Below are positions 24,643 to 35,322 of a stretch of 64,000 nucleotides of DNA, piece by piece (the stretch's first letter is position 1; each line of letters opens with the position of its first letter). Source of the stretch: Vitellaria paradoxa (Eukaryota; Streptophyta; Magnoliopsida; Ericales; Sapotaceae); NCBI GenBank assembly GCA_019916065.1, contig CM034238.1:26585246-26649245 (forward strand), read 5' to 3'. Position numbers and translations under genes: made by a program. The notes beneath the pieces are model-generated. The model did not search any database, was not told the DNA's origin, and saw only the letters and a program-made list of their open reading frames with translations.

Positions 24643-25035
24643 TTAGTAATATAATGGTAACGAGACTGGTAATGATAACATTTGATAAGAAGATTTCAGT
24701 GTCATGCTTGATTGAGATGATTATATGATTTTGATATTATAATTTGATATACTGATGCCTAAGATTATTTTCACTCACTGTTGTATTGTATGATTTTGAT
24801 ATTATAATTTGCATGTTCATGTAGTGTCATACTAGGACATGTTATACATGTTGCTTACAAAGTGGCACACGTGAAGTCGTGCACACTCTCCTACAGCTAT
24901 TGTTATAAGTTCTAAGATGAGCCTACTAGTGGAGAAAAAGGATACCCATGCCAGCTGATACTGTGTTAAATGTTTTAACTTTTGGAGTAGTGTTTAGTCA
25001 CCAAGAAAAATATAGAACCACAACCAAAAGATTTA

Positions 25036-25623
25036 GGGGCCATTTGGAAGTCTAATTTTTAATAACTTTTCGTAATTTTTTTGCCAAAAGTTGGTAGTTA
25101 AAATTTTTAGTGTGTTTAGTAAAATAAGTAACAATTTTTAATAGCTTTTAGCAGATTTTAACAACTTTTGGACATTTGGTAATATTTTTGACAACTTTTT
25201 GTGTGTTTAGTAAAAATTTTAGTGAATTTTGAGTTGAGCAAATTACTATAACTGAGTAGAGGCGGCAAAACTAGTGTTTTGCTAAATATCCAAGAAGCAA
25301 ACATTAGTTATTTTATACTCAAAATTTATCCACCAATCGGTGCCTTGGTGTGCATTAGACAACTATAACTAATTACTCAATTTTTAACTACTTAATTTTT
25401 TTATTTTTTCTAAAATAATTATATTTACCCTCTCATATTTTAAATTTCTTTTAAACTATAAAGGGTACAAATATCAAATTAACAAATAGATAAAAGGTTA
25501 GTTACTAAAAAATTAACTTTTTTCTCTTTCCAAAAACTCAAAAAAATAGCTTTTTAGCTAGCTAGTTGCTAGATATAAAAATAATAAAAAAAGAACTAAT
25601 TTTTTTACTTTTCAAATGAAGCC
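25036..25623. mobile_element. Tourist-like MITE upstream of DMP copy C
   Basis: Begins GGGGCCATTTGGAAGT and ends with the inverse ACTTTTCAAATGAAGCC, with TTA at 25033-25035 and 25624-25626. Cassette A has no insert at the matching place (about 3347). The right third resembles 12715-12940 in cassette B, so it may be composite. No coding capacity. Confidence 0.7.
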
Positions 25624-25919
25624 TTAATCAGATAAATATGAATAAGTGCATGTTTATTATTTCCAAGTACCTAATCTATAAACATAAAAATTGTTTGTAA
25701 AATGAACGTGTTATTAATTTTTTTAGTTTATTTTATAATAAAATAGCATTTTTCACATTATATTCTCCGTTACGCAATCGTAAGTTAAAACACATAGGCA
25801 GACCAAGCCACCAGCACATCAAGATGGAGATAGACGTACAGGCTTTCTAGAATATTGACTAGTACACCACCCCACACCACGCAACAATAAGCTTCCTTGC
25901 CACATTGAATACAAACGTA

Positions 25920-26268
25920 GAGTACATATGTATATATCTATAGCCACCTTCCAGGTCAAGCAACACCTAACACGGCCTCCTCATTTCCTCCTTTTGACAA
26001 ACCTCATCCTTGTTCTTTTTTTTTTTTTTTTGTGGGGTAATTGACTACCCTTATCTTACTAGTTCTCTCCTCCACCGCCCAACGCCACGGTCACCACAAG
26101 TCATCCACGCCACGGTCTCTTATAAGCTCTCGTCGCAATTTCTATATTACGCCACCGCCACCACAAGTCTTCCACGCCACGGTCTATTATAAGCTCTCGT
26201 CGCAATTTCTATTTACATATATAGCTCCCATCCTCCCTCCTCCTACTTCACCACCAAAAACTCTAAAC
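25920..26268 (+). promoter_or_regulatory. Putative promoter and 5' leader of DMP copy C
   Basis: TATATATCTATAGCCACC at about 25930 and the conserved AACACGGCCTCCTCATTT match copies A and B. Between 26092 and 26225 a 67-bp segment is duplicated in tandem, so the leader is longer than in the other copies. A run of T interrupts it at about 26017-26031. Confidence 0.45.
26092..26225 (+). repeat. 67-bp tandem duplication in the leader of DMP copy C
   Basis: Two copies of a segment starting CACCACAAGTC at 26092 and 26159. Both contain CCACGCCACGGTCT, TATAAGCTCTCGTCGCAATT and TCTAT. Copy B has the segment once (about 14413-14470). TATAAGC may be a TATA element, so the duplication could double a core-promoter feature. 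Confidence 0.85.
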
Positions 26269-26910
26269 ATGTCTGTCAGATCAAGACCCACATCTTCCCA
26301 ATCACAACCACCACCCACCTCCTCCGGCGGAGCCACCACCTCACCGGACACGCGAAAACCACTGCCGCGGAAATCGCCGTCCTTCTCCCAGCGGGCCCTA
26401 ACGAGCACAGCCAACTTAGCCAGCCGCCTCCCAACCGGAACTCTCCTAGCCTTCCAACTCCTGACCCCAATCTTCACCAACAACGGCTCCTGCGACGGCG
26501 CCACCCGCCACCTGACTACCGCCCTCCTCCTCCTCCTCGCCGCCTCTTGCTTCCTCGCCTGCTTCACCGACAGTTTCAAGTCCTCCTCCACCGGACAAGT
26601 CTACTACGGCTTTGTGACATCCAAAGGGCTCTGGCTTTTTGATTACCCATCCACAGAGGAGGCTATTCCTGATATGAGCAAGTATAAGCTGAGATTCGTA
26701 GATGTGGTTCACGCGATTCTGTCTGTGCTGGTGTTTGGTGCTGTGGCTTTGAGGGATAAGAATATCCTGGCTTGTCTCTATCCCAGTCCTGCACATCAGA
26801 CTCAGGAGGTTCTGGACATAGTTCCCCTTGGAATCGGGCTCATCTGTAGCTTGCTCTTTATGGTTTTTCCTACCAGAAGGCATGGCATTGGGTACCCTGT
26901 CTCCTCTTGA
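26269..26910 (+). CDS. DMP: DUF679 membrane protein (DMP family), copy C, intact
   Basis: Intronless gene for 213 residues, the second intact paralogue. It has the same four membrane segments and family motifs as copy A (LPTGTLLAFQLLTP, ACFTDSF, YYGFVT, KYKLRFVD, FPTRRHGIGYP). Most differences lie in the Ser/Pro-rich N-terminus; the membrane domain differs at only a handful of positions, for example Pro-to-Ser after YYGFVT and Leu-to-Val in the third segment. The start was chosen at the conserved ATG; a longer in-frame extension to 26041 is not shared by the other copies and runs through the duplicated leader. Conserved length and motifs suggest it is still under selection. Probably an integral endomembrane protein; its exact role is unknown. 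Confidence 0.94.
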   Translation: MSVRSRPTSSQSQPPPTSSGGATTSPDTRKPLPRKSPSFSQRALTSTANLASRLPTGTLLAFQLLTPIFTNNGSCDGATRHLTTALLLLLAASCFLACFTDSFKSSSTGQVYYGFVTSKGLWLFDYPSTEEAIPDMSKYKLRFVDVVHAILSVLVFGAVALRDKNILACLYPSPAHQTQEVLDIVPLGIGLICSLLFMVFPTRRHGIGYPVSS

Positions 26911-27429
26911 CGATCATGATGATTTGTCCAATTTATATTTAATTTTCCCTTCTAATAGGAATTAATTGACTCTCAAATGTATGATTGATTAATTCCTTTT
27001 TTTTCTTTTTTGGAATAAGATATAGCTAGCTAGCTAAATTATCACTCTACTTAGGATTTCGTTTGGAAATATGTGTTCCCCTTTTTTTTTTGTTTTGGGG
27101 GGGGGGGGGGAATTGCTAAATTGGTTTGTTATTGCATACTTTGGGGGATATAAGTGCATGAATTCATTTCGGATTTATTGTCATTTTCTCCTCCTTTTAA
27201 TTTTTGGTGATATGAATTATAGGTTTGGTTTTGTGATTGAAAGGGAAAATGCCATACCATGTCATAAAATTTCTCTAATAATCCTTGGTAGCATTTTTGT
27301 AATTAATTTTGGCTGAGTTTAGTTTTTTTCAAATAACTTGACTTATTTTTATAACTCTTTCATCGTATGTAAATTTTTTCACCAAAATTTAATTTTCTTT
27401 TTTTTTTTGGTAAGTCGACTCGGCTGCTT

Positions 27430-27579
27430 AGTTGATCAAAACCAATCAAAATTCATCAATTTTTACTAATTTTTTTATATTTTCTTCCAATCAAATTTTA
27501 CCACATATCACTTTTATATCAATTCTTTGTACATTTATTGTACTTTTTTGCCAAACTTTTGCTAATCAAACACCCCCCA
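27430..27579. mobile_element. Degenerate Tourist-like MITE
   Basis: The right end, read inward, is TGGGGGGTGTTTGATTAGCA, followed by TTA at 27580. The body aligns in reverse complement with the element at 14033-14179 (shared CTTCCAATCAAATTTTA). The left boundary is blurred. Confidence 0.5.
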
Positions 27580-27653
27580 TTAATTAATTTTTCCTATTTT
27601 TTAAGAATTTTTTGGATTATTTTTAAAAATTATGAATTACATGCCAAAAGTAA

Positions 27654-28049
27654 GGAACTGTTTGGAACTCCAACCAAGTTCAAAAATTAAAAAAAATTCA
27701 AAAGTTCTAACTTTTTCAAACTCATAAAAATTTCAACTTTTTAAAAAAATTTATCAAAATATATTGGAACAAACCACTATAGTGCTAGAACGAATTTTTG
27801 TAGATTTTTGAAAAAGTTGGACTGATATTTATACCAAAAAGTTTCACAAAATTTTAAAAATTTTTAAGATTCTCTATTAAAATTTTGTCACGTCTCACTT
27901 TATATAATTTTCAACAACTTTATATCAAATTAAACACAAACATCCAACCATCATTTCAAAATAATTTTTTATACTTCAAATTCAAAAAAATTTCACTTTT
28001 GTTAACTTTTATTTTTGTTTTGTTTTTTTTTAACACACCAAATGGCCTC
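27654..28049. mobile_element. Tourist-like MITE downstream of DMP copy C
   Basis: Ends GGAACTGTTTGGAACTCC and, inverted, GAGGCCATTTGGTGTG, with TAA at 27651-27653 and 28050-28052. Cassettes A (about 5312) and B (about 18042) read straight through AAAGTAAGTCTACAC. No coding capacity. Confidence 0.75.
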
Positions 28050-29029
28050 TAAGTCTACATATATATGTACACACACATACACACAAACATAATAAGAAAA
28101 GATAAATAAAGATAAATTACACAAAACCTCCCATTAACATGAGATTAAATACAAAGACTCCCCATAACCTTCAAACTTTATATTGACTTTCCCTATTTTA
28201 GGATGTATGTTACCCATAAGTCCTTCCATCACTCAAACTCTAAACTGCCTTAGAAAACTTAAACAAAAAGACATTTTTAACCTTATTTTTAGGAAAAACA
28301 ATAACAAATAATTAAAATGCCATATGTATTTTCCGTCAAGATTCCATAATCCTCGTCCTAACCATTCTTTCTCTAATTTCTATCCATATGTAATAAGGTC
28401 AATCTTTTTTTTTTTTTTTTTGTTTTCTTGGATTCTTTTGTTTCCTACGCAACTTTCTAATAACAAGATTAAAGGAAGTATTTTATTTTAAAAATAATAT
28501 GCTAATTTTTCAATGCGAGCATGCGTAAAATTATGCTTACATAAACATAAAAAAAAATTATTTTATGTGATAACCAATTATTTTAGAATGTATGTTACAC
28601 ATAAAACCTTCCATCAATCAAACTGTAATTTGCGTTAGAAAATTTAAACAGAAAGACGTTTTTAATTTTGTCTTTAAAAAAATAATAAATAATTAATATG
28701 CCATTTATAATATTTTTTTATCAAGATTTCCCAATCCTCACCTAACCTGTGATGATGTTTTCATAAATATTATTTTATTCATGATGTGTTGAGAGATATA
28801 ATTTAGCATGCACTACAACAAATCACACTTTCGGCGAACATTTTTCTCGACCAAATATAAATTTGGTCGTTAAAGGTAACTTTTCCCGACCAAATATAAA
28901 TTTAATCGCTAATAGTCACTTTTCCCCGACCAAAAAAATGTTAGTCGCCAAATGATAACTTTTTCCGACTAATTGGTCGCTAAAGGGCAACTTTTTCCGA
29001 CCAAATATAAATTTGGTCACTAAAGGCGA

Positions 29030-29560
29030 ACTTTTCCCGACCAATTGGTCGGGAAAAGTGTAAAAAAATTATTACAAAGAGAGTTAAAATAATTAAATAA
29101 AAGTAATAAAAATTTAAGGGAATTTTTCCCGACCAATTGGTCGGGAAAAGTGTAAAAAAATTATTACAAAGAGAGTTAAAATAATTAAATAAAAGTAATA
29201 AAAATTTAAGGGAACTTTTCCCGACCAATTGGTCGGGAAAAGTGTAAAAAATTATTACAAAGAGAGTTAAAATAATTAAATAAAAATAATAAAAATTTAA
29301 GGGAACTTTTCCCGACCAATTGGTTAGGAAAAGTGTAAAAAATTATTACAAAAAAAGTTAAAATAATTAAATAAAAATAATAAAAATTTAAGGAAACTTT
29401 TCCCGACCAATTGATCGGCAAAAGTGTAAAAACAATTATTACAAATAAAGTTAAAATAATTAAATAAAAATAATAAAAATTTTAACACTTTTGGCGACCA
29501 ATTGGTCGCTAAAGGGGAACTTTTCCCGACCAATTGGTCGGCAAAAGTGTTAAAATTTTT
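29030..29560 (+). repeat. Six tandem ~91-bp units inside the CACTA element
   Basis: The palindromic core around ACCAATTGGT recurs with spacing 92, 92, 91, 91 and 91 (from 29041, 29133, 29225, 29316, 29407 and 29498). Between cores lies the same AT-rich linker with TTATTACAAA and AGTTAAAATAATTAAATAAA. Frames through it on the minus strand are by-products of the repeat, not genes. Confidence 0.92.
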
Positions 29561-29599
29561 TAATATATATATAAATATGTAAAATATATATACAAATGA

Positions 29600-29668
29600 A
29601 AGCTTGGCCTAGTGGCCAAACACGCTAGCTTCCAAAGAGATGGCATAAGTTCGAGTCTCACCAACAAC
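29600..29668 (+). repeat. tRNA-like / SINE-head sequence within the CACTA element
   Basis: An A-box-like TGGCCTAGTGG at 29605-29615 and a perfect B box GTTCGAGTC at 29649-29657 are about 44 bp apart. The first sits in a D-arm-like hairpin (TTGGCC...GGCCAA). A (CAA)n run follows. No acceptor stem or CCA-ready structure is evident, so this is a tRNA-derived SINE remnant rather than a tRNA gene. Confidence 0.55.
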
Positions 29669-29700
29669 AACAACAACAAAAATCTCAAAAATATAGAGAC

Positions 29701-29815
29701 GACATGTGACACAATCATAGATCGACACGTGGCACAATCATAGATCGACACGTGGCACAACACCAAGGTGCCATGTGGCATGGTGACATGTCAACAAATA
29801 ATGCCACGTGGCACC
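29701..29815 (+). repeat. 23-bp repeats with G-box cores (CACGTG)
   Basis: Units start at 29701, 29724 and 29747 (GACACGTGGCACAATCATAG). A further GCCACGTGGCAC lies near 29803. CACGTGGC is the plant G-box/ABRE core bound by bZIP and bHLH factors; any regulatory effect here is inference. Confidence 0.65.
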
Positions 29816-30958
29816 ACATTTAAATTTTTATTTTTTTAAATTAATTTAAATTTTCAATTCTAAACTTTTTGCTGACCAATTGGTCGGGGAAAGTGTACAA
29901 TTGCCGACCAATTGGTCAGGAAAAGTGAATAATTGCCGACTAATTGGTCGGTGAAAGATTTTGTATTTTTTCCCATTAAAAATACTTTGCCGACCAATTA
30001 GTCGGGAAAGGTTTTACATTTGCCGACCAAATGATTTTTTGGTCAGGAAAAGTTTCCCCGACGAGCCTTCGCCGACCAAATACCGACCAAATAAATTTGG
30101 TCGGGAAATGTTTCACTGACTAAATTATACCATTTAGCGACCAAATTTTTGGTCGGTAATTGTGTGATTTTTTGTAGTGATGTCATTTGATGTGACCAAT
30201 TTAATGTGTATATTGACTCAATTGCTCAGTTCCTAATATGGGTTTTTGTCTTATTTAAAATATAAGCTTGGTTTTAGGGATTGGGATCGTCCGTGTGCAC
30301 CAACTATTTTGTTCATGCATTCATCCTTAGCTCATGTGCACGTACTTCTTTTCCTATGTGCACAAACTGTGTGATAGTGCAAGTTGTAGCTTCTTTTCTA
30401 ATTTTTGGCCAATGTCTTTCTTTTCATCATTTTAGCCACACAATTGTCTAGCCTAGATCTTAGCTTCACCGCCAATGGTCACATTTATTAATAGAGATGG
30501 TTTTTATTGATCTTTTATCTTGTTTTTTCATTCACGGTTTTAACAAAATTGAGATAGAAAGTATTAAAGGTAACTTTTTATCTTAGATTTTTAATTAGAC
30601 TGAGATTAAAAGCTTAGCTTACAAATCTTTATCACGCTTTTTTTTAAACCATGATCTTTACAAATTTCCTAGTGTGATCTTTATCAGTTACTGTAGTAGT
30701 GATTTCATCTGTTATTCTTTCATTCACCTTGAAGGATTCTAGTTTATATACATACATACGTATATGTATGTATTCAGGTAATAAGCAGATAACTGAACAA
30801 TAGAGAAAAGAGCTGGTAAGGAAGAGTTCATATCAAATTGATCATCCCCTTCCATTCTAGAGTAAAATTAGAGTTAAGTTGAAGATGACAAGAGGGTTAG
30901 TTTAGTATTGAGGTGTTAGAATTGATCATGGTGGTTTTTCAGCATTTTCTAAACATTT

Positions 30959-33599
30959 TGTAATACACCGAACTTTTGTGTTAATGTAAATAGCTCGTTA
31001 TTCAAACATTTTGAGGCAATAGTATGTTGATTAAGTGGTATTCATCATTAATTGTACTTTAGAGTCCAAACATGTGAGAGTTGGCATTTTAGCACAAGAG
31101 CAAAAGAATGGGGCACCTTGGGCGCACGGAACATGGGCGCCCAAGGCTTGGGCGCACGACTGAGAAGGGGTTGGACGCCTGAGCCTGTAGCAAAATTGAT
31201 TGGTATGGAGCATTCTAGAAGATACAGTCGAGCCTCACCCCTATACGGCTATATTTAGGCTAGGGGGATGGAAAAATTTAGAATTTATTGTAGAACCATT
31301 AAAATATTAGCAAAATTTGTTTATATATATATGTGTGAGATGGGAAAAAAAAGAGAGAAATGTTGGTTGGGAGAGAGGAAACCGGGAGAGAAGAGGAAGA
31401 AGAACACAAGGGAACCGATTGGGGTTTTGAATGGTAAGTGTTTCTAGCCCTGATCAAAATCAAATTAACTTTGCAAAAATGTAATTAAGCACTCAAGGAA
31501 CCTATCTACGTGATTTGTTTGTTGTTTAGATCAAAGGGTGAAGAGATTGAATCTTCCGAGTTTAGAAGCTTGAAACTGGGAGAAGACCACCTCTTGTTCT
31601 TCATCTTTATTCAACTTGAGGTAGGGATTTTATGCTCAATCTTACATATATGATGTGTAACAAGGTCTAGAACAACACTTGAGAAACCCTAACAAGTTTT
31701 GATTTTATTTAAGGAAGAAAATGGGAGGAGTTACATACACATATACGGTTTAAGAAAGAGAACATGGGGTTTGATCCATAACTTAACCCGTAGTTGATGA
31801 GAACTCAAATAGATGGTTTCTTTTGATGCTTATAAGACTTGTGGTAATGTTGGAAACAAGAAACTCCAAGTATCTTGCCATAAACTTGGTAAATTTGAGG
31901 TGTTAAGTGTGGAGAATGAAAGACCCGGAAAATAAAACGTCACTTAAACCAAGCTATGGGTGCACGAGATGGTATCAGTTGGGCGCCCACCTTCTTGGGT
32001 GCACAAAGTATGGGCACCAAAGATCTTGGGCGCACAACTAAGTACCTGTTGGGGGCCCACCGAGCCTAGAAAGGTTACCAAACTTAGTTCATTTTGGGCA
32101 TCCTACTATAGAGTTATAAAGAGTTTGGTTTCATGTTTTTACATGATGTTTCATTTGTCTAAATTCTATGAAATTGGAAAGGGGAACATGTTCTAAAATG
32201 TTAACAAGTATTGTTTACTTTGAGATATAAGAGAGTATGAATTGAAATATGAACTTTTGTTAATAAGTAATGGAAATTAAATAAGGTTTTGAATAATTGA
32301 AATGAAAAGACAAAGTGTGATGAGTTATATGATGAATTAAAATGTGTTTTGAACAAGGGAATTAAACATTAAATGTTGTTAAATGTTAACTATTTGTTGA
32401 TATTTGATCTTTGTTAATATATGATGGTAAATAAACGGGCTTAGAATAAATGAAATGAAGAGATGAAATGAGTTATGTTCCATAATGAAATGGAATGTGG
32501 TTATGTGTGTTGGAAAGTTTATGGTGATGAATGTGAATTGTGATTATTAAAGAGAATTGTATGTAATGAATGGTTGATTGTGTGCCGGGGGCTGTGGTGG
32601 GGTGCGGAAATAGGAAAGGTTTTGAAATTACCCTCGGGTTGAAAGTCCCGGAACCTACGCAGGGTTTGGTGTCAATGCCAGTGGGTTAGTAGCCCATAAC
32701 ATTATGTGTGTATGGGTTACCCATGACCCTGGACTGTGTCCTAAACGATAGATTTTGGTTTGCCGTTTCCGTTGGGTATTTGCCCATAAAAGACGGTGTT
32801 GTGTATGCACCCAACCCCCGAAGATTTGTGTGGTTGTGGCCATGTGATTGAATAATAAAATAATGATGCTGTGGATGTGATTACGTGATTGAATGATGAA
32901 TAAATGGTAATGTGGATGTGGATATATGATTGAATGTTGAATATGTGATAAGATGGAATGGAATGTGATTTGATTTAACGTTGGGAAATTCAATAATGTA
33001 GAACAATTGGAAATGTACGCAATAATATGATGAGGATGAATGATGATAAATATTGGCGTAAGTTGAAAACTGATTGAAAATAATGAATTGTTATAGCTTA
33101 TAGAATGATGTTGATATAACTATGTATATAAGAATAATTGGTATGCATGTGTTGGTTACATACCATATATGTTAGTATGTAGCATCGTGAGCACAAGTGG
33201 ACCCGTGCTCACGTCCCTACAGATTCTGTTGTAGGAATGGAACACATTAACCAGGTGGGCTAATGGGGCTGGACTAGAAGTGCATTTGTATGAGCCAATC
33301 CAGACTAGTAGAACTGTTGGTTATTTAAGTTGAATATTTATTTGATAGTTGTAATATTATTAAATTGAGAGACTCAATCGATATGGTTGTAAAGGTCCTA
33401 AGGCCTATGTAAAGCTTAAATGAGAAGAATATGTTGTAGTTTGAGGCCTGGCACTAGCTGAGGCTAATTTCATATTATCTTATATGTGTTGTGGCTCACC
33501 ACGAATTGTTGCGTTGCTCTGATCATGGGATGGTAGTATCAATGCATGTTATGTGTGTTTATCACTCATCCCTAGGGTCACGAGATCCAGGGTGTGACA
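30959..33599 (+). mobile_element. Nested LTR-like element, 2.6 kb
   Basis: Starts TGTAATACACCGAAC and ends GATCCAGGGTGTGACA, terminal sequences typical of large plant LTRs. The paralogue at about 22695 reads straight through. I see no exact target duplication (CATTT against CTAAC). The interior shares ordered phrases with the element at 18455, such as GGTAAGTGT and the GGTTGAAAG...CCC block near 32637, so it is a distant family member. No domain-bearing ORF; the 60-112 codon frames are not called. Confidence 0.55.
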
Positions 33600-35322
33600 C
33601 TAACCCAAATCGATTTTTTCTTATCCTCAGCAATTTGAGGTAAAGGATTGTGAATTTTTATTTCATTTTATTTATTTTAATGTGCATGGCATGTTTAGTG
33701 TTGCTATGTGGTATGATTATTACTTAGATGTGAAGTTAATACAATCTGTTATATGCGTTTATATGAGAACCAAAGAAGAAGATGAAGAATAGTAAAACTA
33801 ATTCATGTTAAATACTTAACAGATTGATAAATTGATGTTCTAATCATGTTAGTGTACTGATTGAAAATAAAATGAATATAAATATGGAACAAAATGGCTT
33901 TAATGAAAGAATTGAATTTGGAGAAGAAAAAACCAAAAACAGAACCTAATTTATTTCTGGTGCAGGAAGTTAGTCATACATACTAACTTTTAGTCCGTGC
34001 ACACAACCTGATTTTTGAAAACTTACGTGAACCAACTCTTAATTTGTGTGCACCACTAGTACCTTTTCAATTGTTTTCTAAATAGTTTTCAAAACATGTG
34101 ATTTTAGTTTTTTGAAAATGGTTTTGGAAATGAAGTTTCTAAAAATAGAACCCAACGGTGATAAAATGAAGTAAAGATGGTATTACTATGTGGTTAAAGT
34201 TATGAGATAAATTGGGAAACAATAATAACATTGATTAGGACAATGGGATAAGATGAATTGGACTATAATGTCATGCAGAGGATTGTTATGTTATGTCTAG
34301 AATGAGTTATGATTATGATATTATGAGTTAAACGTTGTGATATGGTAATGTGTTTGAGTGGTATGCTTTGTGTGTGTGTGTGAGTCGATTTTTAGATTGG
34401 GAATTTAATATTAAAATAATGAATATATGTACCAAAGGGTTGAAAGTTCCCAAACCTATGTATTGTTGGTTATTGTTTCCAGTAGACTAGTAACTTATAA
34501 AGCATATTGTACTGTCTTCGCAATGTAAACACCTACGATGGTGTGTGGAGTGTCTTCACGACGCAAAGTACGTACCCATATGTGTTGGTGTGTGTGCGCG
34601 CGTGAGTTAAAGTTGAATCTTAGTGATGGGTATCCGTGTTGATGTGTGATTTGATGATTTTACAATATATAATAGATATATGATTAAGATAACAGACAAA
34701 CATAATAATATAATGGTAACGAGACCGATAATGATAACATTTGATAAGAAGATTTTAGTGCAATGATTGATTGAGATGATTATATGATTTTGATATTATA
34801 ATTTGATATGTTGAATTGTTGTTGCCTAAGATTATTGTCACTCACTGCTATATTGTATGATATATGATCTGTATGTTCACATAGTATCATACCAGGTTAT
34901 GTTATGCATGTTGCTTGTAAAGTGGATACATGTGGACTTGTGCTCACTCCCCTACAATTTTGGTTGTTGGTTCTGAGATGGGCCTACTGGTGGAGATGTT
35001 TGATAATGTGACTTGGATTGTCCTTTTATTTCATCTTTCGACTAACAGTTATATATTTTGACACATCAGCTATAAGGCTTATATTATTCTTTTGTACCCT
35101 CGATAGAGTGGCAAATTATATTTATTACTATACTTCGGTGAGGTTGTATTTATATTTTGGAGTGTTGTGCCTAGTAGTGATTATAGCTTATTTTATATTA
35201 CTTTTTTAGTTATAATATATTATATTCTGCTCTAGTTGTGGTTTGGCTCTGAATGAGACAGGGTTATGTAATTGTATGTGTTTTATTGTATATAGCTTTG
35301 GTTACAATAATTGAGGCTTGAA

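Larger units (their letters stand above)
22112..24932 (+). repeat. LTR-like element, right end replaced by cassette C
   Basis: Starts TGTGATGACTCG right after CCTAACC, the same junction as the element at 28748. It follows that element's sequence (30180-30958, then 33600-34990) without the nested insertions found there. At about 24932 it joins, without its own terminus, the spacer upstream of DMP copy C. Two MITEs sit inside. The small ORFs at 22667-22942, 23136-23333 and 23435-23671 have no domain and are broken in the paralogue. Confidence 0.55.
26911..28747. other. 3' flank of DMP copy C, non-coding
   Basis: Follows the spacer after copy A, with a G-run at about 27098-27110 and two MITEs (27430-27579 and 27654-28049) added. 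At about 28463 it preserves the empty ATTAA site of the LTR-like element that occupies cassettes A and B. No gene seen. Confidence 0.6.
28811..30179. mobile_element. Non-autonomous CACTA (En/Spm-type) transposon, 1369 bp
   Basis: Ends CACTACAACAAATCACAC and, inverted from the right, CACTACAAAAAATCACAC. The 3-bp ATG flanks it at 28808-28810 and 30180-30182, the CACTA duplication size. The empty site is seen at about 22171 in the paralogous LTR-like element. Both subterminal regions carry many copies of the motif TTGGTCGG/CCGACCAA, often as the palindrome CCGACCAATTGGTCGG, as expected for transposase-binding subterminal repeats. No transposase frame. Confidence 0.9.
28748..35322 (+). mobile_element. 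Long LTR-like element carrying two nested insertions
   Basis: Starts TGTGATGATG after CCTAACC and ends TTGAGGCTTGAA, which aligns with the TTGGGGCGTGACA end of the element at 21858. The flanks are TAACC on the left and AAACC on the right, a possible 5-bp duplication with one change; the spacer then resumes (CTCTTTCTCTAG, as at 28367). After removing the CACTA element (28811-30179) and the nested LTR-like element (30959-33599), about 2.5 kb remain, with no coding domain. A solo LTR is the simplest reading. Confidence 0.55.

Noticed and set aside
26041..26268. N-terminal extension of DMP copy C to 26041
   Set aside because: It runs through the duplicated leader and a T-run, is not shared by copy A, and the conserved start context lies at 26269.
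28980..29533. Minus-strand ORFs rich in Phe/Leu within the CACTA element
   Set aside because: They simply translate the 91-bp tandem repeat and carry no transposase motif.
29028..29560. Possible CRISPR-like array because of regular spacing and palindromic repeats
   Set aside because: The AT-rich 'spacers' are themselves repeated, and the array sits inside a eukaryotic CACTA transposon.
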